A DNA stretch of 64,000 bases from Paraburkholderia largidicola. Its GTDB lineage: Bacteria; Pseudomonadota; Gammaproteobacteria; Burkholderiales; Burkholderiaceae. The notes under the pieces are model-generated. The model saw only the letters and a list, made by a program, of their open reading frames with translations. It was not told the origin of the DNA and did not search any database. Shown piece after piece: positions 61,682 through 64,000 of the stretch; within the stretch, counting starts at the first letter, position 1; each line of letters opens with the position of its first letter. The stretch spans positions 1,736,001-1,800,000 of the forward strand of contig NZ_AP023176.1 of assembly GCF_013426895.1 (NCBI RefSeq), given 5' to 3'. The translations under genes and the position numbers were made by a program.

Positions 61682-61721
61682 ATGCGTCAACGTTAGTGTT
61701 GAGCGGTTGCGACCTTAAATG

Positions 61722-61748
61722 AAAAGCGGCGCACGCTGCGCCGCTTCT
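61722..61748. terminator. bidirectional terminator between converging genes
   Basis: AAGCGGCGCA and TGCGCCGCTT form a 10-bp stem with a 3-nt loop. An A-run precedes it and TTCTC follows, so it can terminate on both strands: alpha/beta hydrolase (plus) and the Cys-rich membrane protein gene (minus). Confidence 0.7.
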
Positions 61749-61772
61749 CATGTCACGAAGAGACATCCACGC

Positions 61773-62711
61773 TCAGGGCTGCCGCGCCTGTGCCGCCGCC
61801 GGACAATGCGGGTCCTTGCCCCAATGCCCATCGCACACGCGCCAGCGGCACAGTTGCTCTTCGAAGAAACCGTGCTGGCCACATTCATTGATGCGCTCGG
61901 CGAGTGTCGCGGTCGGATTGCCCGTTGCGCTCACCTTCTTCGACGCAACCTGGTCGGCGGGTTGACCAGGTTTGGATGAAGCCGGCTTGGTGCGCGCGAC
62001 CAGTGCTGCGAGCAGATCGGCATCGGAATCGTCCTTCGGGTCCTGCTTGCCGTTCTGCTTCTTTGCGCGCGATGCGACGGCCGCTTTGCTTTCCTTCGAA
62101 TGGCGCTCTTCCGCGAGCTGCCGCTTGTCGTGTTTGCCGTGCGACGCTTTCGATGCCGTGTCGGCATGCTTCGGGTTCGCGGCACTAGCAGACTTCGCAG
62201 CATCGTCTTCTTTAGCGCTCGCAACGATCGCAGCCGACGCAGGCCCTTCCGATGCGCCCGCGCCATCCGCCAACGCGCGCGACAGGCGGCTGCCGTCATC
62301 GGTCGACGCCTGGGCGCGCGGCGCGTCCTTGCTCGTATCGTCAGCGGCGACGATCGTGGCGGGCGCAGTCGCCGGCAGGGAAGCAGAAGGAGCGGGCGCG
62401 CTCGCCGTCACGCTGCTCGCGAGCGTGACGCTCGACGCCACGACCGTGGAGGCGCCGTTCGCGGCAGCCGTTGCCACCTTCTCTGCAGACGAACGATGCT
62501 GTAGCTGATAAGCACCCACGCCGCCCGCAACGATCACCAGCGCCGCCACGACGACGGGCAGCGTGCGCGAACGCTTCGGCTTCTGGTTCGCGGAAGGATC
62601 GACGCGTCCTTCGAGATTGGCAAGAATGCGCGAACCACCCGCCTGCCCGTCTTTAGCCGGCTCCGATAGCAGGCTTGGCGGGACTTTTGAGTTCGATTCA
62701 GGCGCACTCAT
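61773..62711 (-). CDS. single-TM protein with Ala/Ser/Lys-rich stalk and Cys-rich C-terminus
   Basis: A 312-residue protein of no recognised family. A polar N-terminus of about 48 residues is followed by one transmembrane span (TLPVVVAALVIVAGGVGAYQL, about 49-69), then a low-complexity Ala/Ser/Lys-rich stalk to about residue 250, then a compact tail with four cysteines and aromatic residues (INECGQHGFFEEQLCRWRVCDGHWG). The topology suggests an inner-membrane protein with a periplasmic stalk and a disulfide-stabilised tip. It diverges from the M15 peptidase and tssM genes, so it may belong to the T6SS locus as an accessory gene, but this is not proven. Confidence 0.65.
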   Translation of the reverse strand: MSAPESNSKVPPSLLSEPAKDGQAGGSRILANLEGRVDPSANQKPKRSRTLPVVVAALVIVAGGVGAYQLQHRSSAEKVATAAANGASTVVASSVTLASSVTASAPAPSASLPATAPATIVAADDTSKDAPRAQASTDDGSRLSRALADGAGASEGPASAAIVASAKEDDAAKSASAANPKHADTASKASHGKHDKRQLAEERHSKESKAAVASRAKKQNGKQDPKDDSDADLLAALVARTKPASSKPGQPADQVASKKVSATGNPTATLAERINECGQHGFFEEQLCRWRVCDGHWGKDPHCPAAAQARQP

Positions 62712-62760
62712 TCACTGTCTCTTGGAAACTGGTTAATATTCGCGAGGGAAATATGTAAAA

Positions 62761-62775
62761 GCCCCTCCTCGGGGC
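62761..62775 (-). other. short GC hairpin in the T6SS-edge divergent region
   Basis: GCCCC-TCCTC-GGGGC, preceded by AAAA on the plus strand, so on the minus strand it reads as a terminator-like stem followed by TTTTA. It lies upstream of the gene starting at 62711 and could attenuate it or block antisense transcription from the peptidase side. Confidence 0.35.
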
Positions 62776-62838
62776 ACGCCTGATTCTAAGATCAAGCATT
62801 ACAAAAAACAATTGCTGTGAATTTCCGGGGTCTTTCCT

Positions 62839-63684
62839 TTGATTGCCGTCGCACTCGTCACCTATTTCGCCATTGCTGTGCTCATTGCAGCAATCGCTCT
62901 ATTGCCGCCTGTCCGTTTGACAATCTTTGGCGGCATAGCCGATTTGCATGCGCGATTCATGCGACGCGCATCGAATAACGCATTGAAAGCTAAAGCGCAA
63001 TTAAGTTATTCGGCAAAAATGTCTCAAGCGACAATTGCCGATATGCAAAACTTACTGGCTCGCCGGCGCTTGCTGATTTTAACCACGACAGGTATTCTTG
63101 CGACGCCGCCATTAGTGGCCGTTGCATTGCGCGGCAAACAGTTATTCCAGTTCGATGACGTTTCCAGGTCACCGGACGAAAAAATCGCTCAATTGCTCAA
63201 TGGCGAACAACTGGTGCCGCCTCCGCCGCTGCCGCCCGAAGCCTTTGCCACGCAGGAGGTCGAGCAGATCCGGCCGGCGCTGAAAGACGCGAGCCGCGAC
63301 TGGAACATGCTCGACGCCGATTTCCGGACGCGTCTATTGCTCGTTTATAAAATCATGCGCGAGCAACATGGCTATGAGATGGCTTTGCTGGAGGGTTATC
63401 GGAGTCCGGAAAGGCAAAACCGTCTTGCGCAAATGGGTAGCAATGTCACAAATGCAGCCGCATTCCAAAGCTATCATCAATACGGTCTCGCGGCCGACAA
63501 TGCCTTTTTGCGCGACGGCAAGATCGTCATTTCCGAAAAAGATCCGTGGGCCATGCAAGGCTACCAGTTATACGGACAAGTCGCCGAGCAAGTGGGGCTG
63601 ACATGGGGCGGACGATGGAAAATGATGGACCTCGGACACGTCGAATATCACAAGCCCGGTTTCGTGCTCGGTCGCAACAGATAA
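62839..63684 (+). CDS. M15-family metallopeptidase (VanY/TagX-like) at T6SS border
   Basis: A 281-residue membrane-anchored peptidoglycan peptidase. N-terminal span (IAVALVTYFAIAVLIAAIALLPP, residues 2-24), a linker with a second hydrophobic segment near 80-96, then the M15 catalytic domain: EGYRSPERQ near 188-196, the SxHxxGxAxD motif SYHQYGLAADNAF near 213-225 (Zn His and Asp) and GHVEYHKPG near 267-275 (catalytic Glu, Zn His). Such peptidases (Acinetobacter TagX) cut peptidoglycan to let T6SS assemble. Start is a TTG at 62839; no ATG gives the membrane anchor. It precedes tssM by 166 bp. Confidence 0.85.
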   Translation: MIAVALVTYFAIAVLIAAIALLPPVRLTIFGGIADLHARFMRRASNNALKAKAQLSYSAKMSQATIADMQNLLARRRLLILTTTGILATPPLVAVALRGKQLFQFDDVSRSPDEKIAQLLNGEQLVPPPPLPPEAFATQEVEQIRPALKDASRDWNMLDADFRTRLLLVYKIMREQHGYEMALLEGYRSPERQNRLAQMGSNVTNAAAFQSYHQYGLAADNAFLRDGKIVISEKDPWAMQGYQLYGQVAEQVGLTWGGRWKMMDLGHVEYHKPGFVLGRNR

Positions 63685-63704
63685 AATGTTAAATCGCACT
63701 TTTG

Positions 63705-63737
63705 AGCCGCCAATCGAGACATGAATCGCGGCTTTTT
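63705..63737 (+). terminator. weak terminator after the M15 peptidase gene
   Basis: AGCCGC and GCGGCT arms with a long loop, followed by TTTTT, 21 bp past the stop of the peptidase gene. It separates that gene from tssM, suggesting tssM has its own promoter. Confidence 0.5.
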
Positions 63738-63850
63738 CAATTTTATTCAAGACGCATTGAAACGCTCGGCCGAATGACCGTTAAAGGCTGATTGCGCCGC
63801 ATTAGACGTCTTTTCACACGCTATTCCTATCATCAAGACCTGACAGGCTT

Positions 63851-64000
63851 ATGCAACGCTTCCTCAACGGGTTGACCTCCAGACGCACGCTGACCGTGAT
63901 CGGCGTGCTCGCGCTCGCGGCCGTGCTATTCGTCGGCGCGGACTTTTTCCAGATCGATCCCGTTTGGCCGGCCATTGCGGTCGGCGTGCTGATCGCGCTA
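63851..64000 (+). CDS. tssM: type VI secretion system membrane subunit TssM (IcmF), 5' end
   Basis: The first 50 codons of tssM run off the right edge. MQRFLNGLTSRRTLTVIG followed by a hydrophobic span (VLALAAVLFVGADFF) and a second beginning near residue 40 (PAIAVGVLIAL) is the TssM/IcmF N-terminal arrangement, in which a membrane hairpin anchors a large periplasmic and cytoplasmic protein of the TssJLM complex. The preceding peptidase supports the assignment. The rest of the cluster must lie right of the window. Confidence 0.7.
   Translation, partial: MQRFLNGLTSRRTLTVIGVLALAAVLFVGADFFQIDPVWPAIAVGVLIAL

Noticed and set aside
1..64000. CRISPR arrays, tRNA/rRNA genes, intact transposases or integrases
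   Set aside because: No regularly spaced repeats, no tRNA-like cloverleaf ends at gene borders and no DDE or tyrosine/serine recombinase motifs were seen by reading; a dedicated scan could still reveal a missed tRNA.

Overview
The window is about 64 kb of GC-rich, gene-dense bacterial chromosome or megaplasmid. Codon use, the abundance of LysR and AraC regulators, a DUF3563 micro-protein, a Burkholderia-style two-partner secretion locus and a type VI secretion (T6SS) edge all point to Burkholderiales, most likely Paraburkholderia, Caballeronia or a close relative. No rRNA, tRNA, CRISPR array or intact insertion sequence was seen.

Left third (1-22 kb): amine/amino-acid-derivative catabolism. 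A spermidine/putrescine-type ABC transporter (potA-like ATPase, permease running off the left edge) is interleaved with a type II HAD hydrolase and a DadA/PuuB-like FAD oxidase, with a GcvA-like LysR gene divergent to them. After a small decarboxylase-aldehyde dehydrogenase pair and a SnoaL-DoxX-NTF2 group comes a long minus-strand series (20291 down to 9573). It reads HAD, FAD oxidase, then a complete dipeptide-type ABC transporter (binding protein, two permeases, fused double ATPase), then a three-subunit HcnABC/opine-oxidase-type dehydrogenase (2Fe-2S protein, FAD/BFD protein, FAD oxidase) and an AraC HTH protein. Most junctions overlap by a few bases, so uptake and oxidation of one substrate look co-produced. 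An aldehyde dehydrogenase lies just upstream. The HAD plus FAD-oxidase pair occurs twice, once with each transporter class.

Middle (22-40.8 kb): acetyltransferases, an ACS-type MFS transporter and an alpha/beta hydrolase, then a contact-dependent inhibition (bcpAIOB/cdi) locus. The outer-membrane TpsB transporter, two paralogous lipoproteins and a candidate immunity gene are intact, but the giant exoprotein gene is reduced to a 149-codon stub. Next come a cupin, a molybdopterin-fold protein, psuG, a GH63-like glycosidase, a thioredoxin-like protein, a MarR-GNAT fusion with two palindromic operators, a HAD gene, a LysR gene and a decayed beta-propeller gene in AT-rich DNA.

Right part (40.8-64 kb): a homoprotocatechuate meta-cleavage operon (hpaG2-G1-E-D-F-H); divergent to it glcG-glcB (malate synthase G) behind a GntR-type operator; an MFS/CoA-transferase/HMG-CoA-lyase-type operon with its LysR gene; a DHA2 efflux pump divergent from a LysR gene; assorted single genes (HAD, cupin, AraC, GFA, methyltransferase, DUF3563, alpha/beta hydrolase). 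The window ends at the border of a T6SS cluster: an M15 peptidase gene and the first 50 codons of tssM, with a divergent single-TM Cys-rich protein.

All functional names come from reading motifs and family resemblance by eye; no database search was possible.
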